Positions 44,605 through 56,931 of a stretch of DNA of 64,000 nt are shown here, piece after piece. Each line of letters starts with the position of its first letter. Position 1 is the first letter of the stretch. The translations under genes were made by a program, and so were the position numbers. The stretch comes from Plantago major (lineage: Eukaryota > Streptophyta > Magnoliopsida > Lamiales > Plantaginaceae): NCBI GenBank assembly GCA_026545765.1, contig CM048843.1, positions 19,899,646 through 19,963,645 of the forward strand. Direction: 5' to 3'. The notes under the pieces are model-generated. The model had not been told where the DNA came from, made no database searches, and saw only the letters and a list, made by a program, of their open reading frames with translations.

Positions 44605-47600
44605 ATGACATCTGGCGATTCGTCTACCATGAACACGGCGGAGCTCCGCCCCGAAACCGGCGGATCCACCGACAATCATCCCGCATTTACACTTCTAATG
44701 TCATGCCCCACAGGTCTTTCTCCGTCACAGGTACACTTTCACTCTATTTCTGTATATACAACTTTGCCTTTGGAAGTTTATAGCTAGTTCGTTAATGGTG
44801 GCATTTCAAATGGATCACAGGTCTCAGTCGTCTTTGATCAGTCTTATGATAGGATTCCCCATCCAGATAACAACCTCGAGAGCTCCATTTCCGAGGTTGA
44901 GAAAGTTCATTGTTTATCAATTGTGTTTTACTGTTGAAATATAATTGAAACTGTTCCCATTTTCGATCTTAAATTTCACTGATACTGATAGTTATGTCAT
45001 GTATTACTTGATTGATGTTTTGGCTTGTTAGATATGGGACAGTAGAGTTCGACAAAACCCCTCTTTATTCAATGGACTCAAGTTCCGGGTATGTTCCTTG
45101 CACGCTATTTTGTACTATTACGGATTTCATTTTTTAATTGATCTATACTTTGCACAATGTACTAGTTTGATTATATGATCAACGAAAATAGTGATACGCG
45201 AATGAACTAATAAGCAGATGCAAAAGGTTGAGGCAATTTATGTATTTGCTTGTTTAAACTTGATAGTATGGAGGGCATGTGCCGAGTTGCAGAGTTGATT
45301 CGTCTCTGAAGCCTGATGTCTGCCTTCACCTCGGATTGACAGATTATAGGTTATCTTTCTTCTCTAAGTCCTTTCATGGTACAGAATTATCTGATGTCCT
45401 GATCTAATTATTGGCTAAGAATAGCGAATTTGAAAGAGCAGGATGTCTCATAGTTTATTTGTCAGAAACCGGATTTAGAATAATTTTAAGCCCGTGAACT
45501 TGTCGCTCTATGTTACTACCAGTTGAGTCCAGAAAAAACTACAGCATAACATCTATTAATGTGAATCGCCTTAGCAATGACAGTACCCAGCTCTAAATTG
45601 CATAATAGTTCGCCACCTCTTTTTAAGCCTGCTACATCTCTCTGTATCTTCAGGTTTACACAGGGTCTCCTTTAATAGATTCGGTAACTAATCCTATATA
45701 GCTCAACCATCAAGTTGGACCGTGTATTCTGTTTATCACCCTACAGAAAATGGCTGTCATTTTACTTTAGTTCTTCCCCCTCTTTATCTGTTTATATTCT
45801 ACAAATTGCAGTTCAGCAACCCAGTTTTAAATGAAACAGTGTCGATATTACTAGTGTAGTGTGTTTTTTTGTGGGTTTGCAAGTTATTGGCACTAGTTGA
45901 AGAAGCCAGCAAAGTGGAATGGTGATGATCCTGATTCTGATGTTATTTGATGTATTAGAGCAATTGGCAATATGCATCAAATTCACAGCTGTGTGAATTT
46001 ATTTCAACAGTTTCGATCTAAAACTAATTGATTCTAGAGTCTTATCCAAATATGGCTTCATTGAGAAATATCGAGACGTACATCTCTGCACTGCAAGATG
46101 CATTTCAGAGAACCCCATCACATTTATAAATACATTTGATTTGGACCAATTACCTGCCATGACCCATGAACTACGACTTCCATTATTCTTTTCCCTTGTT
46201 GAAAATCAAGCTATTATCTGCATGAGAAATGACATTTTTTTTGGAAATATATATTGGATAGGGTATCCCTTGTTACATGGAATCAAAAGAATCTAAACCA
46301 AAATAAAAAAGGCGTGTAACTTTCTGAAGTTCATCTTCAGGACATTTGTGGGGACAAACTTGAATCCTTATTGGGAAAGATTTCTTCTTCCATCTGAAGG
46401 TACACCTATAATGCATAAAAATGCTGTCGTAAAATGTGTTTCACAGCCTGATGTTATTTCATGTATCCTAAACACAGACTAGTATTTCTCTCAATGCATC
46501 AAAAAACTTGTCAATTCTATTAATTGTTACTTGAGATTCCATATTGCTATTCCAGTTTTGCCAATAGGTTCTACTGCAGTCACTGTAATTTTTCCCGAAA
46601 TGGTACTCACCCATTAGAAGCCTGTCTAATGTTTCCTTAAGATAGAACACACGACTACTTGAGAGTACTGAGTGAAAACTAGATATGATAATAAATATTC
46701 AAGTAAACTTATTTGATTATTTTTATCATTTTCTACCGTAGATGAACGGAGACGATGTCAGCATACATCTAATCCACTTGGAAATGGTGCGATTTTAGAG
46801 ACATTGGACAAAGCCATTGTAGTGCTGCAAAGAAGTAATAATGTTGGTGAATTTCCTGGGCACTTTGTTTTTCCTGGTGGCCATCCAGAGGTAAATGGAT
46901 CCTTTTTTTTTTTTTTCATGTTCCAACAACACAACCTATTTACATACCATTTCTACATTAACTTTTGTAATAGCTATATCGGATGTTGAGCCGAGTCTAA
47001 TTTTCCATCAACTCTGGCATTGACATGATATGCTACTTAATGATATCAATGAGCTGGTTTAAGAACGATCGTCCTACATTAAAATTTACTATATATTATT
47101 ACCTCTGACAGCCCCAGGAAGTTGACATAACAACTCATTACAGCGCTCAGGAGTTGTATCCCCAGAAAATCAACATGAAGGTGTCCCAGGAAATGTTTGA
47201 CAGCATCATTCGTGAAGTTGTTGAAGAAGTTGGAGTACCATCTAACACCCTTGTAAGAGACCTTTAATTAACTATGCCTATTGATGTCTATGTACCAGCC
47301 CCCACTCCCCAATGATGCACATGGATTTGGGATTCCCATATGGATCTCAACTATTCTTTTTTAGGACCCTCATGGTTTTTCTCCTGATTTTGGAGTTTTT
47401 ATTTTAAATCCTTAAATCCGGGTGTCATTATTATTTCGTGTATTGCTCTCTCTTTCCAAAATGGGTAGATTCTACGTCTATTTACCAATAGGTAGATTTT
47501 GGGGAAGCACTGAGGTGTACTCCTACCGTCCCACTCTAAACTACACAAAATGACTTGGGCACAAAAATTAAGAAAATTGGGGTATTATGTGGGTATTGGT

Positions 47601-49809
47601 TATATAATTAGCAAAAGATGTAAAAGTGGTTGCAAGTGAGGTCTTGTTAGTATGAATAAAGAATTGATGGAAGTGAATAGTGGTGGTATAGAGTGATATA
47701 TAAAATTTTCATTTTAAGAGGGATATATAATAAAAGTAGAATTCAGAGTGGGATAAAGGAAGTAGTTTTTTTTTTTTTTCTTTTTTTGGGTGGAGCTCTG
47801 GTGTGGCAGTAGTGATGATAAAATACTGTCTTGGGCAATTTTGTAAATGGGAATGGTTATTAAGTGGGACCTAGATCACAGAGTGAGGATGTGCGGGCAA
47901 AAGCGCCGCGAGTGAAAGCGTGTTAAAATATTTGCTATTAATATCTTCGAAAATTATTTTATCCATTGTTAGACTGTTTATATAATTTCTGAAATGTGAT
48001 TTTCAAAGTGGAATGAGATGAAATTAAATACTAGTAATGTTTAATTTCAATATCAAATTTAAAGTTTGCAGTTAAAATCAATAAGTTTTTGAATTTTAGT
48101 TTGGAAGAAATATTAAACTAATGGTTCCATTGATCATTATGCAATGCTTGTGAGGCTGTAAACATTGAACGAAGACAGAAACCAAAATTCAATAGAATGC
48201 AATGCTTGCATTTTTTGCTCTTGCTGTGGTTCAATGTTGACGGCCTTGGGGATTTCGGCTTTGTATGCTCACACTAAATTGGCCTGAGTTTTGATGTAGA
48301 GATTTTGGGCTTTTCTCAATAAATAGATATCACTAGCCTTGTTCAGGATCATCAGAGTGTTGGGACCTACAACCAACATGGCATCCACGTTCTAAAACAC
48401 TGAAATCATTCTCTTTCCTAAACCTCTGGTTGCATGGGAAGTGTTTTGCATTCAATCTATTGCAAGGCTTATAACGAAGGAATCAGATCTCTTGTACTCA
48501 ACATGCTGTCTCCTGTTTGAGACGTTACAAATGTTTGTTCAACCTGCAAACCAAGTTTTATGTGCCTTTTCAGCAAAACCTTCAGGCTGGAAAAGACCAT
48601 TTGACACTTTACAGCTGTTATATGCTATGCTGTTGATTGCATGATAAAAATCTGATTATAAACGACCTTGCCTTGACGGTGACGTAACAATATTACCAGA
48701 ATGTTGAACTATATGGATTATGGAAATGGGAAAACACCATTTGACACTTTACCTTTTGTTGCAGAGCGACCCCATTTTCATTGGTATATCGCAGAGGGTG
48801 TTGAATGTTAGACCAACTGCTTTCTTCTTCATCAAATGCAGTCTTCAGTCACAGGAGATTCAACAACTATACTGCAGTGCTCAAGATAGCTATGAATCCA
48901 CCCGTCTCTACACTATGACAGCGGTAAGTCATTACACCGTTTTCTTTTGCTTTCCTTGACGAGAAGATATTGTGACCATGTTTTGTTATGTCAAGTATAC
49001 TTCTTAGTCTTAGCTATGTATGTGTTTTGCTGTTTAATTACATCTTGGGAGTAGACGGAATTTGCGGGGGACCAGCAAATGATGAAAGTTGAGAGCCTTG
49101 GATTTACTGTTGTAAGAACATGTGCAATCGTTGGACAAGGTTATAGAAATTGTATGAAAGACAGACCATTGAAATAGCTTGTGTTTTGTTAAAAGAGCTT
49201 TAGATAATGTTTGTTGTCCAGTTATGCCTCTGTGCAACTTAACAGTGACCATTTGTAGATCTTAATATATGAGTTGGTGTTGGATGATTGCTAAATATTC
49301 ACTGGGTTTGAGGATAAATATGTTTCTGGTGTGCGCAAAATTGTTCAAGGATTGGACATAATACGTACTTGTGAAAAAATTATCTATTTCCAAAGCGCGC
49401 AGACTGGATTTCACACATGAATAAAGCAAATGGTATTTTATCCCCCACATGCCCTTTCTTTTCTTCTCTTTTTCTCTAGTTGTATTTGCAAGTCAATCAA
49501 ATGTTCCAAGCTAAACCAATCCAGAAAAAGTCTGGTTGTTCTGCACTTTTCCTTTGGCTGCTCGTAGGTCCTGATCCTCTGTAGAATGTATGTTGAAACT
49601 TTATGCAGCTTCAGTTCAATTAAAGTGTGCTTATGTTTTTGGTGCTGTAGATATACTAGCATTGTCTTTTGTTTGTAATCGACTTCCCTGTTGTTTTTTG
49701 CCAGAGTGATTTGGCGGCAGCTGCGTCGAAAATGCCTGGATGCCATCAAGGAGGGTTTGCACTCTATAAGTTGATGAAAGATGTTCAAGAGAAGTCATTG
49801 GTTCTTTAA
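44605..49809 (+). CDS. NUDT9: Nudix hydrolase, NUDT9-like (plant)
   Basis: Nine exons join in frame to 317 residues: 44605-44730, 44821-44895, 45032-45088, 45267-45349, 46341-46399, 46742-46890, 47112-47252, 48765-48923 and 49705-49809. The architecture matches plant NUDT9 (distinct from human NUDT9) and animal NUDT22: an N-terminal ligand-binding region (VSVVFDQSYDRIPHP), then FPGGHPE at the end of exon 6, and REVVEEVG in exon 7. Nudix enzymes hydrolyse nucleoside diphosphates linked to another group, using Glu residues of the Nudix box with metal ions. Here the GG and REVVEEVG halves are separated by about 40 residues, more than the classical box allows. That is known for this subgroup and leaves the substrate uncertain. 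It ends EKSLVL and a TAA. Confidence 0.88.
47520..47762. repeat. Stowaway-like MITE in Nudix intron 7
   Basis: The left end CTCCTACCGTCCCACTCTAAAC and the right end TTCAGAGTGGGATAAAGGAAG are imperfect inverted repeats flanked by TA. The element is about 243 bp and lies within the intron between exons ending 47252 and starting 48765, so splicing need not be affected. Confidence 0.75.
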
Positions 49810-50010
49810 TCTTAACTTTAAGATAACAATTCATAATGTTATGTGACAGAGTATCCAATCTAAATATATAATAAAAGTGGTGATCTATCTCAATAAAGAG
49901 GCATGCCACATATGCAAAATCTTATGTGCCATGTATCTTTGAATTTCATTGAGTTTTATTCACAAAATTAAATCAAAAAGAAAATAGTAATTTAGAAGTG
50001 TACTATATAT
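49810..50010 (+). other. 3' flank of Nudix gene
   Basis: AT-rich 3' UTR and transition into repeat sequence. Nothing else recognised. Confidence 0.4.
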
Positions 50011-50013
50011 TTT

Positions 50014-50430
50014 TGGTATGTTAACTGTATACATAGTTTTTATTAAATCACATATAACTTTATCTGCAAAATTCAGAAAAATATTTTGAACATATATTTA
50101 GATTCACCGCGACAATACGAATCCATAGACACCAATCTTATATATTATTATTAATTAAATAAGTTATTTATATATTAAAATAAAAAATCAAATTGTTAAA
50201 TGAGATCTATTGGTTGTGTAAATTCTAAATTTGGAAAATAAGTCATGGAACATTTTATTTTTGATAATGCAATGCACCTTATAACTTCCACTATTTATAT
50301 TTTTAGTATGTTCACTACATATGCAGTTTTTATTAAATCTCATATAACTTTATCTGCAAAACTTTGAAAAATATTTTGAACATGTTTTTGGATTCATCGC
50401 GACGAAACGAATCCATAGACACCAATTATA
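50014..50430 (+). repeat. Dispersed 125-bp repeat, copies A and B
   Basis: Two copies, about 50014-50140 and about 50305-50430, share TTTTTATTAAATC, CATATAACTTTATCTGCAAAA, ATATTTTGAACAT and CGAATCCATAGACACCAA. Two further copies lie at 54648-54775 and, split by a CACTA element, at 54952-56131. Identity is partial, so the family is old. Confidence 0.8.
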
Positions 50431-50699
50431 AGATATAAATTGAGAAAAAAGTGTTGAATATTTGAGTAGCATAAAATAGAAAAAAGTGTTGAGTATTTGA
50501 AATTATAGGAGAAGACTGAAAGAAAAGTTAAAATAGAAAAAATCATTATAAAATTAAATGAAATTAGATAATCTTTGACTTTTTTGGGTTTGTTGCATTA
50601 TAAATTTGGAATCATTTGTAATTGTTTGAACTGTGAGTACTAATCTAAACAAAAGACCATTTAGCAGGGGTCGGTTTAAAAAAATCTGATACGGCTAAG

Positions 50700-52000
50700 T
50701 AAGAGATAATTTCAATTTAGGAACTCAATTCGAGGTGTAAACGAACTTTATGAATGGGATAATCCAAACTTGGAAACTCAACTCGGAAAGTAAAATTCAA
50801 CTTTATGAATGAGATAATTCGAACGTGGTAACTCAATTCCAAGGTCAAATAAACTATAAGAATGAGATAATTACAACTTGGAAACTCTATTCGGATAATA
50901 AACCACATTATATGGAAAAAAAATACTCTAATGAAGGATGATTCAAGCACATGACTTAATTCGAAAGTAAACTCAACTAAAAAATGGGATAATTCTAACT
51001 AGGGAAATCAATTCGTATGACAAATCAACTATAACAATGAGATAAAAAAAAAAACTTGAAAACTTAGTTCGAATGGTACGCTCAAATTTTAGAATTAGAT
51101 AGGTCCTACATGGGAGCTCAGTGTGAAAGCAAACAAAATTCTAAGAATGGGATCATTGCAATTTGAAAACTCAATTTGAAGTTAAAAGCAACTCTTAAAA
51201 AGGGATAAATCCAATTTGAGAACTCTATTTGAATAGTTAATCACACTATATGAAAAAATTATTAGAAGAAATACATAAATTCCTCAGGAACTCAATTCAA
51301 ATGGTAAACACACTTTAACAATGAGATAATTTTAACTTGGAAATTCAATTCAAAGGTTAATCTCATCTTTAAGAATGAAGTAATTCTTAATTGAGAACTC
51401 CATTTGAAGGGCAAAACAACTATAAGAATAATATAATTCAACTTGGGAACGCTAATGCAAGGATGATCCATGCTATTTGAAAATAATCTAACAATGAGAT
51501 AATTCCGAATTATGAATTTTGTTCGAACGGTAAAAATATTCTACGATTGAAATCATTTAAACATAAAAATATATTAAAACGTAAGCCACTTTATGTGGTA
51601 AATACTCTAAGAATATGATAATTTCATTTGAGAACTCAAGTCGAGGGTAAACAAACTCTAAGATTGTTATAATTACAATTTGGGGACTACATTCGGAGAC
51701 TAAACCATGATATAAGAAGAACTTATTCAAAGAAAGGGTACTTCCAACTTGTGGACTCGACTCAATTGGTAGCATAAACTCAACTATAAAAATGTGGTCA
51801 ATCTAACTTGAAAACTCAAATTGACGAGCAAACCAACTACAAAAATGTGATAATTAAAACTTGGAGAAATGCTCGAAAAAAGGATTCCAAAATTGAAACT
51901 CAATTCGGAGTGTGAACCAACTCAAAGAATTTTACATTTGCAACCTTGGAACTCAACTTTAAGAATAATACTATAATTTTAACTCATGAACTGAATTCAC
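50700..52000 (+). repeat. Degenerate minisatellite, about 53-bp unit, about 20 copies
   Basis: The phrase AATGAGATAATTCNAACTTGGGAACTCAATTCGAAGG, followed by an AAACNAACT-like spacer, recurs at about 53-bp intervals. GAACTCAATT-type words begin at 50721, 50773, 50828 and 50881, then near 51003, 51059, 51114, 51165, 51218, 51288, 51341 and 51393, and on to about 51948. Units differ from one another by many substitutions and some indels. No coding potential. Confidence 0.85.
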
Positions 52001-52189
52001 AGCTATTTTGGTTTACAAGCGGGTCATATACAATAAGATATTAAATTTCACATAATATCTATATATAGGATAAACAATTCCTATTATAGATTCCAACACA
52101 TACATTTTTCTACACATGTTTACTAAGTTATGACAATTATCAAGAGCCGAATATACTGTTAAGGTCATATCAGTCTATATCTTACTACA

Positions 52190-53099
52190 TGGGTGTTCCG
52201 TCATTTTACTTTTGAACGGGTCGGGTTCCATACAATCCGAATTTAAACCCGTTCGAAATAATAAAGTTTCAGGTCCGCGTTACATACCTTCGTAAAACAA
52301 GACCCCGACATCAACATTGTATGGTTAAGTTAGTGAAAAGTACATTTTTCGGAGAAGGGGGGTGCGGGGTGGGTGCCAAGAAACTACCGTAACATGTGAA
52401 ATTATGTTTGTAAAATAATACTCCCTCCATCCCGATTAAACTTTCTGCGGGCCCAGTCACAAATTCTAAGAGAAGAGTGAGTAAAGTAGGATAAATAGTA
52501 TGAAATAGATTGAATAAAATATGAGAGATCGTGAAAAAAATATGATAGAGGGTGAATAAAGTAGGAGATAGATTTTCCATTTAAGCGATGTGAAGTTGAA
52601 ATTGAGGCGTCTCAAAATGGAATGCGGAAATTGAATTTGGGACAGAGGGAGTAATTCTTATTTGTGTGGTGGGACCACATACTACCTCGGGGATGTTGGG
52701 AGTCAACCCTGTAAACTGCGTTATAGGCTTTTTATTTTATTTGGCTCGAGTTTGAGGGATACTATTTTTTTTTTAAAGTAACATGTATAAGTTGCTAATT
52801 AACGGGTCAGATACAGGTAGAGGATCCGATATAATGTTATCAACCCGTTGGGTCTTGAACGGGTTCGGCTTGGATCCTACCCCTTTCAAAGCAAATCCAT
52901 CATGATGAGTCGTATTTTACAATTTTTATGTTACCATAAAAATAGACTATGTCATATAGTATTGGATGAAGGATTACCACCGACACAACGGTCAACGTTG
53001 TTTGGAAGTTTTATTTTCTTGATTAATTTATTTTGTCGATCCCTTTCTATTTATTATTAAAATTAACTATATCGTGGCATCGCCACGGTATAGTCCTGG
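52190..53099 (+). mobile_element. Helitron-derived copy 1 with 3' hairpin
   Basis: The block aligns along its length with 57970-58916, with shared words TTAAGTTAGT, AAAGTACATTTTTC, ACATGTGAAATTATGTTTGT, GACCACATAC and TCGATTAATTTATTTT. It ends with a hairpin CGTGGCATCGCCACG (53073-53087) and TAGTCCTGG. A short GC-rich hairpin just before a CTRR-like end is the 3' terminus of plant Helitrons. A Stowaway MITE (52421-52651) interrupts it. Confidence 0.65.
52421..52651. repeat. Stowaway MITE inside Helitron copy 1
   Basis: The left end CTCCCTCCATCCCG and the right end GGGACAGAGGGAG are inverted repeats flanked by TA. The related block at 57970-58916 has an uninterrupted TTTGTAGAATAATAATTTT at the corresponding position (about 58394-58412), an empty site that confirms the insertion. 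It is 231 bp. Confidence 0.9.
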
Positions 53100-53281
53100 A
53101 AAATTTAACCTATGCTCATCGAAAAAATTGTGGAGTTCATGTCATGTTTTCAAGTTAAACAAGAACATGCGCCTTCAAGTATGAGCACTTATGTAATTAT
53201 TACGCATGTTTGCTCAATTTCTAAAAAGATAAAAAAAATTATATTGACCAAACACATTATTTAATAATTTTATATTTTGGC

Positions 53282-54120
53282 AAGGCTGGTTGCTCACCTA
53301 CCGAGATTGACAGTATAAGGGAATTTGCCGAATGGTTGCTACGCATTGGAGATGGGCAAGTAGGCGCGACAAATGATGGCGAGGTCAGTTTCAAGTTGCC
53401 TGAAGATATCCTTATTCGTGGTGCACCAGATCCAATTGCTGCCATGGTCAGTAGCACATATCCTTCACTCATGGACCATGTTAGTGATGGTCTATATTTC
53501 CAGGACATGGCAATTCTTGCACCTATTAATGAGATAGTCCATGAGATTAATGACTACATGTCACTGTTACCTGGAGATTCGGTCGAGTTCATGAGTAGTG
53601 ACAACATATGTCCTGATGAGGATGAAATCGTTAATAGAGAAGATGTATATTCAGTCGAATTCCTTAATACTATTAGGGCATCAGTTATACCAAACCATCT
53701 CATTCGACTCAAAGTTGGTTGTCCAATAATGCTTCTGAGGAACATCGACCAGTCTGCCGAACTCTGTAATGGCACAAGATTGATTGTGACTGCAATCGGG
53801 AAGCATGTCATAGAGGCAAAGATGATAGCTGGAAAGAATGTGGGACAGAAGGTACTTATACCTCGCATGGTGTTGACACCTTCAGATGTTACGAAATTTC
53901 CAATTAGATTCCAGCGTAGGTAGTTCCCTATATCAGTTTGCTATGCCATGACAATCAACAAGAGTCAGGGCCAGTCCTTAGCACACGTTGGTTTGTATCT
54001 TGCCACACCCGTATTCAGTCATGGTCAGTTGTATGTTGCATTCTCAAGAGTAACTAGCAGAAAATGACTCAAAGTTTTAGTTAGATGAAGAAGAACACCT
54101 CCACAGACACAACCATCAAT
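53282..54120 (+). pseudogene. Helitron helicase C-terminal remnant (Pif1-like)
   Basis: An open frame (about 53282-53923) and its continuation after a TAG give the C-terminal third of a plant Helitron helicase. Visible segments are [50 protein letters not shown] and [10 protein letters not shown], i.e. helicase motifs V and VI. The N-terminal Rep nuclease and Walker motifs are missing, so the copy is non-functional. A Helitron-type 3' end lies 440 bp downstream at 54534-54561. Confidence 0.85.
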
Positions 54121-54533
54121 GTTGTTTACAAAGAAGTTTTTAGTAATCTTTAAGGTATGTGCATATCATTATAATGCATTCAATATAGATTTCCTCAATT
54201 ATTTTCTAATGACAACTTACATGTGTATTGTGCTTTACTTTGCAGGTGAAAAAGATGCATTTGGAGGTTGAAAATTAAATCTTTTTGTACTTTCGTTTTC
54301 TTAATATGTATTTGACTATTACTTTAACTACATTGCACGGTTTGTCAATTGTCAATTAATTATCCTTTCACTTTCTTTTTCTTCATGGATATACTAAGAT
54401 ATACTAAGAGGTTGAAGGTGTAATCTTTTGTACTTTAATTTATAAATACATACTTGACTATTACGATGACTGATTGGATTTCTTAGTTTATTTAAGCTGT
54501 CATTCTTTAATTGTTTATTAAAGAAACCCAACG

Positions 54534-54561
54534 CCGTGGCATCGCCACGGGTTAGTACTAG
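54534..54561 (+). other. Helitron 3' terminus: hairpin plus CTAG
   Basis: CCGTGGCATCGCCACGG forms a 7-bp stem, followed 11 bases later by CTAG (GTTAGTACTAG). This is the canonical 3' end of plant Helitrons and lies downstream, in the same orientation, of the helicase remnant at 53282-54120, so both probably belong to one element. Confidence 0.8.
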
Positions 54562-54579
54562 GGGCTAAACCCCCCAGAT

Positions 54580-54967
54580 TAATTCAATCCTACGTGGAAT
54601 TTTGTGCAATTAGTTGTATTTTAGCCAGTATATATTTCATTGTTATTTTTTGTATGTTGTCTACACATATAGTTTTTATTAAATATCATATAACTTTATC
54701 TACAAAAATTCGAATAATATTTTGAACATATATTTGAATTCGTCGTGACAAGACGAATCCATAGACACAAATCTTGAATAGTATTATTTCAAGAAATCAT
54801 TTTATTCATTAAAATAATATATATATTTATTAAATAAGATAAAATGAATTAATGAAAATTTAAAAATAGAGTATTTATTAAATAAATTCAATCTACGTGA
54901 AATTTTGTGGAATTAGTTGCATTTTCAACCAGTATATCTTCCACTATTTATTTTTTGTATGTTGGCT
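54580..54967 (+). repeat. Dispersed repeat copy C and start of copy D
   Basis: Copy C (about 54580-54888) contains the 125-bp dispersed core at about 54648-54775 plus flanks. Copy D starts at about 54889 with a similar leader (CTACGTGAAATTTTGTG), is interrupted at 54968 by the CACTA element, and resumes at 56015. Copies C and D are tandem, with a period of about 305 bp once the CACTA is removed. Confidence 0.75.
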
Positions 54968-56014
54968 CACTACAAAAAAATTCAGACATGTGACGGATAG
55001 ATCCGTCAAGCAGCCCATATCCGTCCGACTCTGGCGGCGGATCGACGGGATAAAATCGTCGCCCCCTGAGCTGTGGCGGATAAAAATCCGTCGTCAATTC
55101 ATGACGGATTGACGACGGATTGACCCTTTTTAAAAAAAAATAAAAATGATTATGGGGCGGATAGATCTATCCGTCAGCCCAAAAAAATAAAATCCGATAT
55201 CACAATTTTATATTCAGTATCTGGATTAATTCCGGCAGTGGTGGTGCGGTGGTGGCAGTGGTGGTGCGGTGGGTGTGGTGCAGGTGGTGGTGGGAGGTGG
55301 TGGTGGTGGTGGAAGGGTGGTGGTGGTGGTGGAGGAGATGGTGGTGGTGGCAGGGTGGTGGTGCGGTGGTGGTGGGAGTAGAGAGGTGGTGGTGGTGGAG
55401 ATGGTGGTGGAGGAGGATGGTGGAGGAAAGGAGGTGGTGGAGGAGATGGTGGTGGTGGCAGGGTGGTGGTGGTGGGAGGAGAGAGGTGGTGGTGGTGGTG
55501 GTGAGATGGTGGTGGAGGAAAGGAGGTGGTGGAGGAGATGGTGGTGGTGGGAGGAGAAAGGTGGTGGAGGAGATGGTGGTGGTGGAGGATGGTGGTGGTG
55601 GGAGGAGATGGTGGTGGTGGAGGATGGTGGTGGTGGGAGGAGAAAGGTGGTGGTGGGAGGAGGAGGAGACGTAGTGGAGAAAAGGAGGTGGTGGAGGAGA
55701 TATATTATATTTTTTTTTGGTTTTTAGCGACGGATAGATCTAGATCTATCCGTCGCTAATTTTTTTTTTTTTTTTTTTCCGGCCTTGTAGCGACGGATAA
55801 ATCTATCCGTCGCTAAAATTTTTTTTTTTTTTTAATTTTGTCACGCTCATGTGGCGGATAATTTTATCCGTCGCTACAGAGCGACAGATAACCTTTATCC
55901 GTCATGAAGCGGGCGGATAGAATCCGTCGCCCCAAGTAGCGATCCGTCGCTACAGGGGCGACGGATAAAATCCGTCGCCCCTTTCCGTCCCGTTACGGAT
56001 GGATTCTTGTAGTG
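54968..56014 (-). mobile_element. Non-autonomous CACTA element, copy 2 (inverted)
   Basis: It begins CACTACAAAAAAATTCAG and ends GGATTCTTGTAGTG, with a 3-bp duplication GCT on both sides (54965-54967 and 56015-56017). It is the reverse complement of copy 1 in layout: the right end here equals the left end of copy 1, the GGTGGTGGAGGA core replaces CCACCACCT, and the same GACGGATA palindromes occur (for example 55725-55758). It has no coding capacity. Its insertion splits dispersed repeat copy D. Confidence 0.93.
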
Positions 56015-56230
56015 GCTGCATATATAGTTTTTATTATATCTAATATAAATTTATTCTACAAAACTCCGAAAAATATTGTGAACATATATTTGAATTCACC
56101 GTGACAAGACGAATCTATAGGCACCAATCTAGATTATTATTATTATTAATTAAATAAATTATTTTATTCACTAAAATAAAATATATATTTATTAAAAAAG
56201 ATAAAATGAAATAATGAAATTTAAAAAATA
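56015..56230 (+). repeat. Dispersed repeat copy D, continued after CACTA
   Basis: After the GCT duplication the repeat resumes with GCATATATAGTTTTTATTA, GAATTCACCGTGACAAGACG and the AT-rich tail. It is collinear with copy C. Confidence 0.8.
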
Positions 56231-56325
56231 GAGCATTTATTAAATATTTAATACTCCACCCATCTATTTAACAAGAAATTAATAGATATTTAGATTTTCA
56301 ATTATAAATTTTGATTCTACGGTTG

Positions 56326-56470
56326 AGCAAAGTCCGAATAGAGGGGCAAGAATTTTGTTCCATGATGTTTTGCCAGGTTAAATGTGAGGCTAATGTTTTA
56401 GCGCTCAGATTATCATTTGGGTATTCTTATATAATATAACTAGAACGTGAGTGTATCATTATGGCATCTA
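56326..56470 (+). pseudogene. RNase H-like LINE remnant, short deletion form
   Basis: It shares GGTTGAGCAAAGTCCGAATAG with 57363-57385 and then the tail VKCEANVLALRLS (compare VKREGNVLAHILS in the longer copy). The middle of the RNase H-like domain is absent. It is an internally deleted relative of 57350-57710. Confidence 0.5.
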
Positions 56471-56931
56471 ATTACAAATAATAATAAAAGTATATGAAGG
56501 TAAGTGCAATCGTTGTTTCTGATAACGAATTATTTTTTTTAGTTGAATTAAGATTTTGGATAGTGCGAATTGATCTATCCAATTTGATTAAAGAAGATTG
56601 AGAAGAAATATTGGTTATCGTTGTTTTTTTCCTTTAATGATGAATCTATTTTGTTGGAATTCGATTAGGGTTTTGAATTTATTGGAGATGACATATTGAG
56701 ATTTTTAATGATGAATTGATTCTGCTGGGGTTGATTTATGGCTTGAAATTTAATTAGAGAAGACAAATTAAGTTTTTTTAATGATGAATTGATTTTGTTG
56801 GAGTTGCGTTAGGGCTTAGAATTAGAATGAATAAAACATATTGGTTTTTTTTGTAATTAAAGTCTAATTTACATGCGTATCACAAATCGGTTCAATTTAA
56901 ATTAAATTAAGTACTCAATTAGAGTTGTGCA

